A stretch of DNA of 64,000 nucleotides from NCBI GenBank assembly GCA_920105625.2, contig OV050032.1, forward strand, positions 74,319,879 through 74,383,878. Reading direction: 5' to 3'. Positions 37,152-49,610 of this stretch are shown one piece after another. The stretch is from Clusia tigrina (taxonomy: Eukaryota > Arthropoda > Insecta > Diptera > Clusiidae). Each line of letters opens with the position of its first letter. The first letter of the stretch is position 1. The translations under genes were made by a program, and so were the position numbers. The notes below the pieces were generated by a model. It did not search any database. It saw only the letters and a list, made by a program, of their open reading frames with translations, and had not been told where the DNA came from.

Positions 37152-38424
37152 GAGTCCCAAATCAAACACAGATAAAACTTCAAATGGCCCTAACTTCTAT
37201 ACGGTGCGTCCTACACATATCAAAGTTTGGGACATTTAAATGCTTGTAACTTTTTACTGGAGCTTCTTAAAATCTTGAAATTTTGTGACAATAAAGTACT
37301 CGGGGCTCTCGTCAATTTAAGCTTTCGCTCATACCTATGCTACCCTTGAGTCCCAAATCAAAGACCGATAAAACTTCAAATGGCCCTAACTTCTATACGG
37401 TGCGTCCTACACCTATCAACGTTTGCAACAATCAAATGCTTGTAACTTTTTACTGGAGCGTCATAAAATCGTGAAATTTTGTGACAATAAAGTTCTCGAG
37501 CCTCTTTTCAATTAAAGTTATCGCTCATAGCTTTGCTATCCTTGAGTCCCTAAACAATTACTGATAAAACTCCATTTTGCCCTATCTTCTATACGGTGCG
37601 TCCTACACCTATCAAAGATTGCCACAATAAAATGCTTGTAGCACTTTACTGGAGCGTCCTATACCTAACAAAGTTGCAACAATCAAATGCTTGTAACTTT
37701 TTACTGGAGCGACATAAAATATTGAAATTTTGTGACAATAAAGTCCTCGTGCCTCTTGTCAATTTAAGCTTTCGCTTATAGCTATGCTACCCTTGAGTCC
37801 CAAATCAAACACTGATAAAACTTCAAATGGCCCTAACTTCCATACGGTGCGTCCTACACTTATCAAAGTTTGCAACATTGAAATGCTTGTAACTTTTTAC
37901 TGGAGCGTCATAATATGACAATAAAGTACTCTAGCCTGTTGTCAATTAAAGTTATCGCTCATAGCTTTGCTACCCTTGAGTCCCAAAACAAACACTGATA
38001 AAACTTCAAATGTCACTAACTTCTATACGGTGCGTCCTACACCTATCAAAGTTTGCCACAATCAAATGCTTTTAACACTTTACTGGAGCGTCCTACAGCT
38101 ATCAAAGTTGCAACAATCAAATGCTTGTAACTTTTTACTGGAGCGTCATAAAATAATGAAATTTTGTGACAATAAAATCCTCGTGCCTCTTGTCAATTTA
38201 AGCTTTCGCTCATAGCTATGCTACCCTTGAGTCCCAAATCAAACACTGATAAAACTTCAAATTTCCCTAACTTCTATACGGTGCGTCCTACACCTATCAA
38301 AGTTTGCAACATTGAAATGCTTCTAACTTTTTACTGGAGCGTCATAAAATATTGAAATTTTGAGACAATAAAGTCCTCGTGCCTCTTGTCAATTTAAGCT
38401 TTCGCTCATAGCTATGCTACCCTT
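37152..38424 (+). repeat. Left flank of the HOR-E block (six monomers, duplicated at 61548)
   Basis: Monomer starts: 37152, 37348, 37544 L, 37795 (183 bp), 37978 L, 38229. Every start has a counterpart 24396 bp further on. The 37795 monomer has a characteristic 13-bp deletion (GCGTCATAATATGACAAT), shared with 40671 and 62191. The 37544 L carries the TCCATTTTG variant of the B6 type. Confidence 0.9.
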
Positions 38425-39391
38425 GAGTTAAAAAACAAAGGCTGATAAAGCTTCAAATTGCCGTAACTTCTATACAGTGCGTCCTACACCTATCAAGATT
38501 TGCCACAATCAAATGCCTGTAACTTTTTACTGGAGCGTCATAAAATCGTGAAATTTTGTGGCAATAAAGTACTCGAGCCTCTTGTCACTTTACGCTATCG
38601 CTCATAGCTATGCTACCCTTGAGTCCCAAATAAAACACAGATAAAATTTCAAATGGCCCTAACTTCTATACGGTGCGTCCTATACCTATCAAAGTTTGCA
38701 ACAATCAAATGCTTGTAAGTTTTTACTGGAGCGTCATAAAATCTGGAAATATTGTGACAATAAAGTATTCGTGCCTCTTGTCAAGTAAAGTTATCGCTCA
38801 TAGCTATGCAACCCTTGAGTCCCAAATCAAACACAGTTAAAACTTCAAATGGCCCTAACTTCTATACGGTGCGTCCTACACCTATCAAAGTTTGCAACAA
38901 TCAAATGCATGTAACTTTTTACTGGAGCGTCATAAAATCTTGAAATATTGTGACAATAAAGTACTCGTTCCTCTTGTCAATTAAAATTATGCTACCCTTG
39001 AGTCCCAAATCAAACACTGATAAAACTTCAAATGGCCCTAACTTATATACGGTGCGTCCTACACATATCAAAGTTTGGGACATTTAAATGCTTGTAACTT
39101 TTTACTGGAGCTTCTTAAAACCTTGTCATTTTGTGACAATAAAGTACTCGTGCCTCTTGTCAATTTGAGCTAACTCTCATAACTATGCTACCCCTGAGTC
39201 CCAAATCAAACACTGATAAAACTTCAAATGGCCCTAACTTCTATGTGGTGCGTCCTACACCTATCAAAGTTTGCAACAATCAAATGCTTGTAACTTTTTA
39301 CTGGAGCGTCATAAAATCTTGAAATTTTGTGACAATAAAGTACTCGAGCCTCTTATCAATTTAAGCTATCGCTCATAGCTATGTTACCATT
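38425..39391 (+). repeat. HOR-E partial copy E0 (e6, e12-e15)
   Basis: Monomer starts: 38425 (e6, GAGTTAAAAAAC), 38621 (e12, GTAAGTTTTTACTGG and CTGGAAATATTG), 38817 (e13, GCATGTAAC; 183 bp, losing part of the CGCTCATAGC region), 39000 (e14), 39196 (e15). The monomers between e6 and e12 are absent, with the e6 to e12 join in phase. Confidence 0.83.
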
Positions 39392-41637
39392 GAGTCCCAA
39401 ATCAAACACTGATAAGACTTCAAATGGCCCTAACTTCTATGTGGTGCGTCCTACACCTATCAAAGTTTGCCACAATCAAATGCTTTTAACACTTTACTGG
39501 AGCGTCCTACACCTATCAAAGTTGCAACAATCAAATGCTTGTCACTTTTTACTGGAGCGTCATAAAATCATGAAATATTGTGACAATAAAGTACTCGTGC
39601 CTCTTGTCAAGTAAAGTTATCGCTCATAGCTATGCTACCCTTGAGTCCCAAATCAAAAACAGATAAAACTTCAAATGGCCCTAACTTCTATACGGTGCGT
39701 CCTAAACCTATCAAAGTTTGCAACAATCAAATGCTTGTAACTTTTTACTGGAGCGTCATAAAATCTTGAAATATTGTGACAATAAAGTACTCCTGCCTCT
39801 TGTCAATTAAAGTTATCGCTCATAGCTATGCTACCCTTGAGTCCCAAATCAAATAAAACTTCAAATGGCCCTAACTTCTATGTGGTGCGTCCTACACCTA
39901 TCAAAGTTTGCAACAATCAAATGCTTGTAACTTTTTACTGGAGCGTAATAAAATCGTGAAATTTTGTGACAATAAAGTACTCGAGCCTCTTGTCAATTAA
40001 AGTTATCGCTCATAGCTTTGCTACCCTTGAGTCCCAAAACAAACACTGATAAAACTTCAAATGGCCCTAACTTCTATACGGTGCGTCCTACACCTATCAA
40101 AGTTGTCCACAATCAAATGCTTTTACCACTTTACTGGAGCGTCCTACACCTATCAAAGTTGCAACAATCAAATGCTTGTAACTTTTTACTGGAGCGTCAT
40201 AAAATATTGAAATTTTGTGACAATAAAGTCCTCGTTCCTCTTGTCAATTTAAGCTTTCGCTCATAGCTATGGTAACCTTGAGTCCCAAATCAAAGACTGA
40301 TAAAACTTCAAATGGCCCTAACTTCTAAACGGTGCGTCCTACACCTATCAAGATTTGCAACAATCAAATGCTTGTAATTTTTACTGGAGCGTCATAAAAT
40401 ATTGAAATTTTGTGACAATAAAGTCCTCGTGCCTCTTGTCAATTTAAGCTTTCGCTCATAGCTATGCTACCCTTGAGTTAAAAATCAAAGGCTGATAAAG
40501 CTTCAAATTGCCGTAACTTCTATACAGTGCGTCCTACACCTATCAAAGTTTGCAACAATCAAATGTCTGTAACTTTTTACTGGAGCGACATAAAATATTG
40601 AAATTTTGTGACAATAAAGTCCTCGTGCCTCTTGTCAATTTAAGCTTTCGCTTATAGCTATGCTACCCTTGAGTCCCAAATCAAACACTGATAAAACTTC
40701 AAATGGCCCTAACTTCCATACGGTGCGTCCTACACTTATCAAAGCTTGCAACATTGAAATGCTTGTAACTTTTTACTGGAGCGTCATAATATGACAATAA
40801 AGTACTCTAGCCTGTTGTCAATTAAAGTTATCGCTCATAGCTTTGCTACCCTTGAGTCCCAAAACAAACACTGATAAAACTTCAAATGTCACTAACTTCT
40901 ATACGGTGCGTCCTACACCTATCAAAGTTTGCCACAATCAAATGCTTGTAAGTTTTTACTGGAGCGTCATAAAATCTGGAAATATTGTGACAATAAAGTA
41001 TTCGTGCCTCTTGTCAAGTAAAGTTATCGCTCATAGCTATGCTACCCTTGAGTCCCAAATCAAACACAGATAAAACTTCAAATGGCTCTAACTTCTATAC
41101 GGTGCGTCCTACACCTATCAAAGTTTGCAACAATCAAATGCATGTAACTTTTTACTGGAGCGTCATAAAATCTTGAAATATTGTGACAATAAAGTACTCG
41201 TGCCTCTTGTCAATTAAAGTTTTCGCTCATAGCTATGCTACCCTTGAGTCCCAAATCAAACACTGATAAAACTTCAAATGGCCCTAACTTATATACGGTG
41301 CGTCCTACACATAACAAAGTTTGGGACATTTAAATGCTTGTAACTTTTTACTGGAGCTTCTTAAAACCTTGTCATTTTGTGACAATAAAGTACTCGTGCC
41401 TCTTGTCAATTTGAGCTAACTCTCATAACTATGCTACCCCTGAGTCCCAAATCAAACACTGATAAAACTTCAAATGGCCCTAACTTCTATGTGGTGCGTC
41501 CTACACCTATCAAAGTTTGCAACAATCAAATGCTTTTAACTTTTTACTGGAGCGTCATAAAATCTTGAAATTTTGTGACAATAAAGTACTCGAGCCTCTT
41601 ATCAATTTAAGCTATCGCTCATAGCTATGTTACCATT
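39392..41637 (+). repeat. HOR-E copy E1 (11 monomers, 2246 bp)
   Basis: Monomer starts: 39392 L (e1), 39643 (e2), 39839 (e3, 190 bp), 40029 L (e4), 40280 (e5), 40475 (e6 hybrid), 40671 (183 bp), 40854, 41050 (e13), 41246 (e14), 41442 (e15). The e7-e12 part is replaced by a 37795-type monomer and a hybrid whose left is the 37978 L type (CAAATGTCACTAAC) and whose right is e12 (GTAAGTTTTTACTGG). Confidence 0.87.
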
Positions 41638-44194
41638 GAGTCCCAAATCAAACACTGATAAGACTTCAAATGGCCCTAACTTCTATGTGGTGCGTCCTAC
41701 ACCTATCAAAGTTTGCCACAATCAAATGCTTTTAACACTTTACTGGAGGGTCCTACACCTATCAAAGTTGCAACAATCAAATGCTTGTCACTTTTTACTG
41801 GAGCGTCATAAAATCATGAAATATTGTGACAATAAAGTACTCGTGCTTCTTGTCAAGTAAAGTTATCGCTCATAGCTAAGCTACCCTTGAGTCCCAAATC
41901 AAAAACAGATAAAACTTCAAATGGCCCTAACTTCTATACGGTGCGTCCTAAACCTATCAAAGTTTGCAACAATCAAATGCTTGTAACTTTTTACTGGAGC
42001 GTCATAAAATCTTGAAATATTGTGACAATAAAGTACTCCTGCCTCTTGTCAATTAAAGTTATCGCTCATAGCTATGCTACCCTTGAGTCCCAAATCAAAT
42101 AAAACTTCAAATGGCCCTAACTTCTATGTGGTGCGTCCTACACCTATCAAAGTTTGCAACAATCAAATGCTTGTAACTTTTTACTGGAGCGTAATAAAAT
42201 CGTGAAATTTTGTGACAATAAAGTACTCGAGCCTCTTGTCAATTAAAGTTATCGCTCATAGCTTTGCTACCCTTGAGTCCCAAAACAAACACTGATAAAA
42301 CTTCAAATGGCCCTAACTTCTATACGGTGCATCCTACACCTATCAAAGTTGTCCACAATCAAATGCTTTTACCACTTTACTGGAGCGTCCTACACCTATC
42401 AAAGTTGCAACAATCAAATGCTTGTAACTTTTTACTGGAGCGTCATAAAATATTGAAATTTTGTGACAATAAAGTCCTCGTTCCTCTTGTCAATTTAAGC
42501 TTTCGCTCATAGCTATGGTAACCTTGAGTCCCAAATCAAAGACTGATAAAACTTCAAATGGCCCTAACTTCTATACGGTGCGTCCTACACCTATCAAGAT
42601 TTGCAACAATCAAATGCTTGTAATTTTTACTGGAGCGTCATAAAATATTGAAATTTTGTGACAATAAAGTCCTCGTGCCTCTTGTCAATTTAAGCTTTCG
42701 CTCATAGCTATGCTACCCTTGAGTTAAAAATCAAAGGCTGATAAAGCTTCAAATTGCCGTAACTTCTATACAGTGCGTCCTACACCTATCAAAGTTTGCA
42801 ACAATCAAATGCCTGTAACTTTTTACTGGAGCGTCATAAAATCGTGAAATTTTGTGGCAATAAAGTACTCGAACCTCTTGTCACTTTACGCTATCGATCA
42901 TAGCTATGCTACCCTTGAGTCCCAAATAAAACACAGATAAAATTTCAAATGGCCCTAACTTCTATACGGTGCGTCCTACACCTATCAAAGATTGCCAAAA
43001 TAAAATGCTTTTAGCACTTTACTGGAGCGTCCTATACCTAACAAAGTTGCAACAATCAAATGCTTGTAACTTTTTACTGGAGCGACATAAAATATTGAAA
43101 TTTTGTGACAATAAAGTACTCGTGCCTCTTGTCAAGTAAAGTTATCGCTCATAGCCCTTGAGTCCCAAATCAAACACAGATAAAACTTCAAATGGCCCTA
43201 ACTTCTATACGGTGCGTCCTACACCTATCAAAGTTTGCAACAATCAAATTCTTGTAACTTTTTACTGGAGCGTCATAAAATCTTGAAATATTGTGACAAT
43301 AAAGTACTCGTGCCTCTTGTCAAGTAAAGTTATCGCTCATAGCTTTGCTACCCTTGAGTACCAAATCAAACACAGATAAAACTTCAAATGGCCCTAACTT
43401 CTATACGGTGCGTCCTACGCATATCAAAGATTGCCATAATAAAATGCTTTTAGCACTTTACTGGAGCGTCCTATACCTAACAAAGTTGCAACAATCAAAT
43501 GCTTGTAACTTTTAACTGGAGCGACATAAAATATTGAAATTTTGTGACATTAAAGTACTCGTGCCTCTTGTCAAGTAAAGTTATCGCTCATAGCTATGCT
43601 ACCCTTGAGTCCCAAATCAAACACAGATAAAACTTCAAATGGCCCTAACTTCTATACGGTGCGTCCTACACCTATCAAAGTTTGCAACAATCAAATGCAT
43701 GTAACTTTTTACTGGAGCGTCATAAAATCTTGAAATATTGTGACAATAAAGTACTCGTGCCTCTTGTCAATTAAAGTTATCGCACATAGCTATGCTACCC
43801 TTGAGTCCCAAATCAAACACTGATAAAACTTCAAATGGCCCTAACTTATATACGGTGCGTCCTACACATATCAAAGTTTGGGACATTTAAATGCTTGTAA
43901 CTTTTTACTGGAGCTTCTTAAAACCTTGTCATTTTGTGACAATAAAGTACTCGTGCCTCTTGTCAATTTGAGCTAACTCTCATAACTATGCTACCCCTGA
44001 GTCCCAAATCAAACACTGATAAAACTTCAAATGGCCCTAACTTCTATGTGGTGCGTCCTACACCTATCAAAGTTTGCAACAATGAAATGCTTGTAACTTT
44101 TTACTGGAGCGTCATAAAATCTTGAAATTTTGTGACAATAAAGTACTCGAGCCTCTTATCAATTTAAGCTATCGCTCATAGCTATGTTACCATT
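41638..44194 (+). repeat. HOR-E copy E2 (12 monomers, 2557 bp)
   Basis: Monomer starts: 41638 L, 41889, 42085, 42275 L, 42526, 42721, 42917 L (243 bp), 43160, 43356 L, 43607, 43803, 43999. Types are e1-e6, e7-e9-like, then e13-e15, so e10-e12 are missing. The 8-bp junction deletion (CATAGCCCTTGAG) at the end of the e7 monomer is private to this HOR-E copy. Confidence 0.88.
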
Positions 44195-47100
44195 GAGTCC
44201 CAAATCAAACACTGATAAGACTTCAAATGGCCCTAACTTCTATGTGGTGCGTCCTACACCTATCAAAGTTTGCCACAATCAAATGCTTTTAACACTTTAC
44301 TGGAGCGTCCTACACCTATCAAAGTTGCAACAATCAAATGCTTGTCACTTTTTACTGGAGCGTCATAAAATCATGAAATATTGTGACAATAAAGTACTCG
44401 TGCCTCTTGTCAAGTAAAGTTATCGCTCATAGCTATGCTACCCTTGAGTCCCAAATCAAAAACAGATAAAACTTCAAATGGCCCTAACTTCTATACGGTG
44501 CGTCCTAAACCTATCAAAGTTTGCAACAATCAAATGCTTGTAACTTTTTACTGGAGCGTCATAAAATCTTGAAATATTGTGACAATAAAGTACTCCTGCC
44601 TCTTGTCAATTAAAGTTATCTCTCATAGCTATGCTACCCTTGAGTCCCAAATCAAATAAAACTTCAAATGGCCCTAACTTCTATGTGGTGCGTCCTACAC
44701 CTATCAAAGTATGCAACAATCAAATGCTTGTAACTTTTTACTGGAGCGTAATCAAATCGTGAAATTTTGTGACAATAAAGTACTCGAGCCTCTTGTCAAT
44801 TAAAGTTATCGCTCATAGCTTTGCTACCCTTGAGTCCCAAAACAAACACTGATAAAACTTCAAATGGCCCTAACTTCTATACGGTGCGTCCTACACCTAT
44901 CAAAGTTGTCCACAATCAAATGCTTTTACCACTTTACTGGAGCGTCCTACACCTATCAAAGTTGCAACAATCAAATGCTTGTAACTTTTTACTGGAGCGT
45001 CATAAAATATTGAAATTTTGTGACAATAAAGTCCTCGTTCCTCTTGTCAATTTAAGCTTTCGCTCATAGCTATGGTAACCTTGAATCCCAAATCAAAGAC
45101 TGATAAAACTTCAAATGGCCCTAACTTCTATACGGTGCGTCCTACACCTATCAAGATTTGCAACAATCAAATGCTTGTAATTTTTACTGGAGCGTCATAA
45201 AATATTGAAATTTTGTGACAATAAAGTCCTCGTGCCTCTTGTCAATTTAAGCTTTCGCTCATAGCTATGCTACCCTTGAGTTAAAAGTCAAAGGCTGATA
45301 AAGCTTCAAATTGCCGTAACTTCTATACAGTGCGTCCTACACCTATCAAAGTTTGCAACAATCAAATGCCTGTAACTTTTTACTGGAGCGTCATAAAATC
45401 GTGAAATTTTGTGGTAATAAAGTACTCGAGCCATTTGTCACTTTACGCTATCGCTCATAGCTATGCTACCCTTGAGTCCCAAATAAAACACAGATAAAAT
45501 TTCAAAGGGCTTCTATACGGTGCGTCCTACACCTATCAAAGATTGCCAAAATAAAATGCTTTTAGCACTTTACTGGAGCGTCCTATACCTAACAAAGTTG
45601 CAACAATCAAATGCTTGTAACTTTTTACTGGAGCGACATAAAATATTGAAATTTTGTGACAATAAAGTACTCGTGCCTCTTGTCAAGTAAAGTTATCGCT
45701 CATAGCTATGCTTCCCTTGAGTCCCAAATCAAACACAGATAAAACTTCAAATGGCCCTAACTTCTATACGGTGCGTCCTACACCTATCAAAGTTTGCAAC
45801 AATCAAATGCTTGTAACTTTTTACTGGAGCGTCATAAAATCTTGAAATATTGTGACAATAAAGTACTCGTGCCTCTTGTCAAGTAAAGTTATCGCTCATA
45901 GCTTTGCTACCATTGAGTCCCAAATCAAACACAGATAAAACTTCAAATGGCCCTAACTTCTATACGGTGCGTCCTCGTCCTACACATATCAAAGATTGCA
46001 ACAATAAAATGCTTTTAGCACTTTACTGGAGCGTCCTATACCTAACAAAGTTGCAACAATCAAATGCTTGTAACTTTTAACTGGAGCGACATAAAATATT
46101 GAAATTTTGTGACAATAAAGTACTCGTGCCTCTTGTCAAGTAAAGTTATCGCTCATACTTATGCTACCCTTGAGTCCCAAATCAAACACAGATAAAACTT
46201 CAAATGGCCCTAACTTCTATACGGTGCGTCCTACACATATCAAAGTTTGGGACATTTAAATGCTTGTAACTTTTTACTGGAGCTTCTTAAAATCTTGAAA
46301 TTTTGTGACAATAAAGTACTCGGGGCTCTCGTCAATTTAAGCTTTCGCTCATAACTATGCTACCCTTGAGTCCCAAATCAAAGACTGATAAAACTTCAAA
46401 TGGCCCTAACTTCTATACGGTGCGTCCTACACCTATCAACGTTTGCAACAATCAAATGCTTGTAACTTTTTACTGGAGCGTCATAAAATCGTGAAATTTT
46501 GTGGCAATAAAGTACTCGAGCCTCTTGTCACTTTACGCTATCGCTCATAGCTATGCTACCCTTGAGTCCCAAATAAAACACAGATAAAATTTCAAATGGC
46601 CCTAACTTCTATACGGTGCGTCCTATACCTATCAAAGTTTGCAACAATCAAATGCTTGTAAGTTTTTACTGGAGCGTCATAAAATCTGGAAATATTGTGA
46701 CAATAAAGTATTCGTGCCTCTTGTCAAGTAAAGTTATCGCTCATAGCTATGCTACCCTTGAGTCCCAAATCAAACACAGATAAAACTTCAAATGGCCCTA
46801 ACTTCTATACGGTGCGTCCTACACCTATCAAAGTTTGCAACAATCAAATGCATGTAACTTTTTACTGGAGCGTCATAAAATCTTGAAATATTGTGACAAT
46901 AAAGTACTCGTGCCTCTTGTCAATTAAAGTTATCGCTCATAGCTATGCTACCCTTGAGTCCCAAATCAAACACTGATAAAACTTCAAATGGCCCTAACTT
47001 ATATACGGTGCGTCCTACACATATCAAAGTTTGGGACATTTAAATGCTTGTAACTTTTTACTGGAGCTTCTTAAAACCTTGTCATTTTGTGACAATAAAG

Positions 47101-47347
47101 TACTCGTGCCTCTTGTCAATTTGAGCTAACTCTCATAACTATGCTACCCCTGAGTCCCAAATCAAACACTGATAAAACTTCAAATGGCCCTAACTTCTAT
47201 GTGGTGCGTCCTACACCATTCAAAGTTTGCAACAATCAAATGCTTGTAACTTTTTACTGGAGCGTCATAAAATCTTGAAATTTTGTGACAATAAAGTACT
47301 CGAGCCTCTTATCAATTTAAGCTATCGCTCATAGCTATGTTACCATT
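44195..47347 (+). repeat. HOR-E copy E3 (15 monomers, 3153 bp)
   Basis: Monomer starts: 44195 L, 44446, 44642, 44832 L, 45083, 45278, 45474 L (245 bp), 45719, 45915 L (257 bp), 46172, 46368, 46564, 46760, 46956, 47152. This is the first full e1-e15 order. It is 10 bp shorter than E5 and E6 because e2 lacks the 4-bp GTAA duplication and e7 has lost 6 bp (CAAAGGGCTTCTATACGG). Confidence 0.92.
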
Positions 47348-47988
47348 GAGTCCCAAATCAAACACTGATAAGACTTCAAATGGCCCTAACTTCTATGTGG
47401 TGCGCCCTACACCTATCAAAGTTGGCCACAATCAAATGCTTTTAACACTTTACTGGAGCGTCCTACACCTATCAAAGTTGCAACAATCAAATGCTTGTCA
47501 CTTTTTACTGGAGCGTCATAAAATCATGAAATATTGTGACAATAAAGTACTCGTGCCTCTTGTCAAGTAAAGTTATCGCTCATAGCTATGCTACCCTTGA
47601 GTCCCAAATCAAAAACAGATAAAACTTCAAATGGCCCTAACTTCTATACGGTGCGTCCTAAACCTATCAAAGTTTGCAACAATCAAATGCTTGTAACTTT
47701 TTACTGGAGCGTCATAAAATCTTGAAATATTGTGACAATAAAGTAAGTACTCCTGCCTCTTGTCAATTAAAGTTATCGCTCATAGCTATGCTACCCTTGA
47801 GTCCCAAATCAAATAAAACTTCAAATGGCCCTAACTTCTATGTGGTGCATCCTACACCTATCAAAGTTTGCAACAATCAAATGCTTGTAACTTTTTACTG
47901 GAGCGTAATAAAATCGTGAAATTTTGTGACAATAAAGTACTCGAGCCTCTTGTCAATTAAAGTTATCGCTCATAGCTTTGCTACCCTT

Positions 47989-48239
47989 GAGTCCCAAAAC
48001 AAACACTGATAAAACTTCAAATGGCCCTAACTTCTATACGGTGCGTCCTACACCTATCAAAGTTGTCCACAATCAAATGCTTTTACCACTTTACTGGAGC
48101 GTCCTACACCTATCAAAGTTGCAACAATCAAATGCTTGTAACTTTTTACTGGAGCGTCATAAAATATTGAAATTTTGTGACAATAAAGTCCTCGTTCCTC
48201 TTGTCAATTTAAGCTTTCGCTCATAGCTATGGTAACCTT
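47989..48239 (+). repeat. Reference long monomer (L type, 251 bp)
   Basis: Same as the S monomer except for one additional 55-bp subunit between A and B. L monomers are usually introduced by CATAGCTTTGCTACCC rather than CATAGCTATGCTACCC and often begin CCCAAAACAAACACTG. About 70 of the roughly 307 monomers are L. The linkage of the upstream junction sequence with the internal insertion suggests that L monomers descend largely from one founder and have moved with flanking sequence. Confidence 0.93.
48085..48139 (+). repeat. Extra 55-bp subunit that defines L monomers (B/A hybrid)
   Basis: The first part, ACCACTTTACTGGAGCGTC, resembles the start of subunit B. The second part, CTACACCTATCAAAG followed by TTGCAACAATC, is subunit A. 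The switch falls in or beside the shared word GCGTC. This is what an unequal crossover between A of one monomer and B of another, misaligned by one 56-bp subunit, would leave. One T is missing (GTTGCAAC instead of GTTTGCAAC), making 55 rather than 56 bp. Confidence 0.8.
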
Positions 48240-48630
48240 GAGTCCCAAATCAAAGACTGATAAAACTTCAAATGGCCCTAACTTCTATACGGTGCGTCCT
48301 ACACCTATCAAGATTTGCAACAATCAAATGCTTGTAATTTTTACTGGAGCGTCATAAAATATTGAAATTTTGTGACAATAAAGTCCTCGTGCCTCTTGTC
48401 AATTTAAGCTTTCGCTCATAGCTCTGCTACCCTTGAGTTAAAAGTCAAAGGCTGATAAAGCTTCAAATTGCCGTAACTTCTATACAGTGCGTCCTACACC
48501 TATCAAAGTTTGCAACAATCAAATGCCTGTAACTTTTTACTGGAGCGTCATAAAATCGTGAAATTTTGTGGTAATAAAGTACTCGAGCCTCTTGTCACTT
48601 TACGCTATCGCTCATAGCTATGCTACCCTT

Positions 48631-48826
48631 GAGTCCCAAATAAAACACAGATAAAATTTCAAAGGGCCCTAACTTCTATACGGTGCGTCCTACACCTATC
48701 AACGTTTGCAACAATCAAATGCTTGTAACTTTTTACTGGAGCGTCATAAAATCGTGAAATTTTGTGGCAATAAAGTACTCGAGCCTCTTGTCACTTTACG
48801 CTATCGCTCATAGCTATGCTACCCTT
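48631..48826 (+). repeat. Hybrid monomer e7/e11 at the 900-bp deletion
   Basis: The left side has CCCAAATAAAACACAG and TTTCAAAGGGCCC as in e7. The right side has ATCAACGTTTGC and GTGGCAATAAAG as in e11. The exchange lies in the shared stretch between TTTCAAAGGG and ATCAACG, roughly 48670-48700. An L monomer (e7) has become S length by losing its extra subunit in the exchange. Confidence 0.9.
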
Positions 48827-49610
48827 GAGTCCCAAATAAAACACAGATAAAATTTCAAATGGCCCTAACTTCTATACGGTGCGTCCTATACCTATCAAAG
48901 TTTGCAACAATCAAATGCTTGTAAGTTTTTACTGGAGCGTCATAAAATCTGGAAATATTGTGACAATAAAGTATTCGTGCCTCTTGTCAAGTAAAGTTAT
49001 CGCTCATAGCTATGCTACCCTTGAGTCCCAAATCAAACACAGATAAAACTTCAAATGGCCCTAACTTCTATACGGTGCGTCCTACACCTATCAAAGTTTG
49101 CAACAATCAAATGCATGTAACTTTTTACTGGAGCGTCATAAAATCTTGAAATATTGTGACAATAAAGTACTCGTGCCTTTTGTCAATTAAAGTTATCGCT
49201 CATAGCTATGCTACCCTTGAGTCCCAAATCAAACACTGATAAAACTTCAAATGGCCCTAACTTATATACGGTGCGTCCTACACATATCAAAGTTTGGGAC
49301 ATTTAAATGCTTGTAACTTTTTACTGGAGCTTCTTAAAACCTTGTCATTTTGTGACAATAAAGTACTCGTGCCTCTTGTCAATTTGAGCTAACTCTCATA
49401 ACTATGCTACCCCTGAGTCCCAAATCAAACACTGATAAAACTTCAAATGGCCCTAACTTCTATGTGGTGCGTCCTACACCAATCAAAGTTTGCAACAATC
49501 AAATGCTTGTAACTTTTTACTGGAGCGTCATAAAATCTTGAAATTTTGTGACAATAAAGTACTCGAGCCTTTTATCAATTTAAGCTATCGCTCATAGCTA
49601 TGTTACCATT

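Larger units (their letters stand above)
47348..49610 (+). repeat. HOR-E copy E4, e7-e10 deleted (11 monomers, 2263 bp)
   Basis: Monomer starts: 47348 L, 47599 (200 bp), 47799, 47989 L, 48240, 48435, 48631, 48827, 49023, 49219, 49415. It is 900 bp shorter than E5, which equals e7 + e8 + e9 + e10 (251 + 196 + 257 + 196). Confidence 0.93.

Noticed and set aside
37909..37925. TATA-like element at CATAATATGACA
   Set aside because: It is created by a 13-bp deletion in one monomer type and recurs only with that monomer; no other promoter feature accompanies it.
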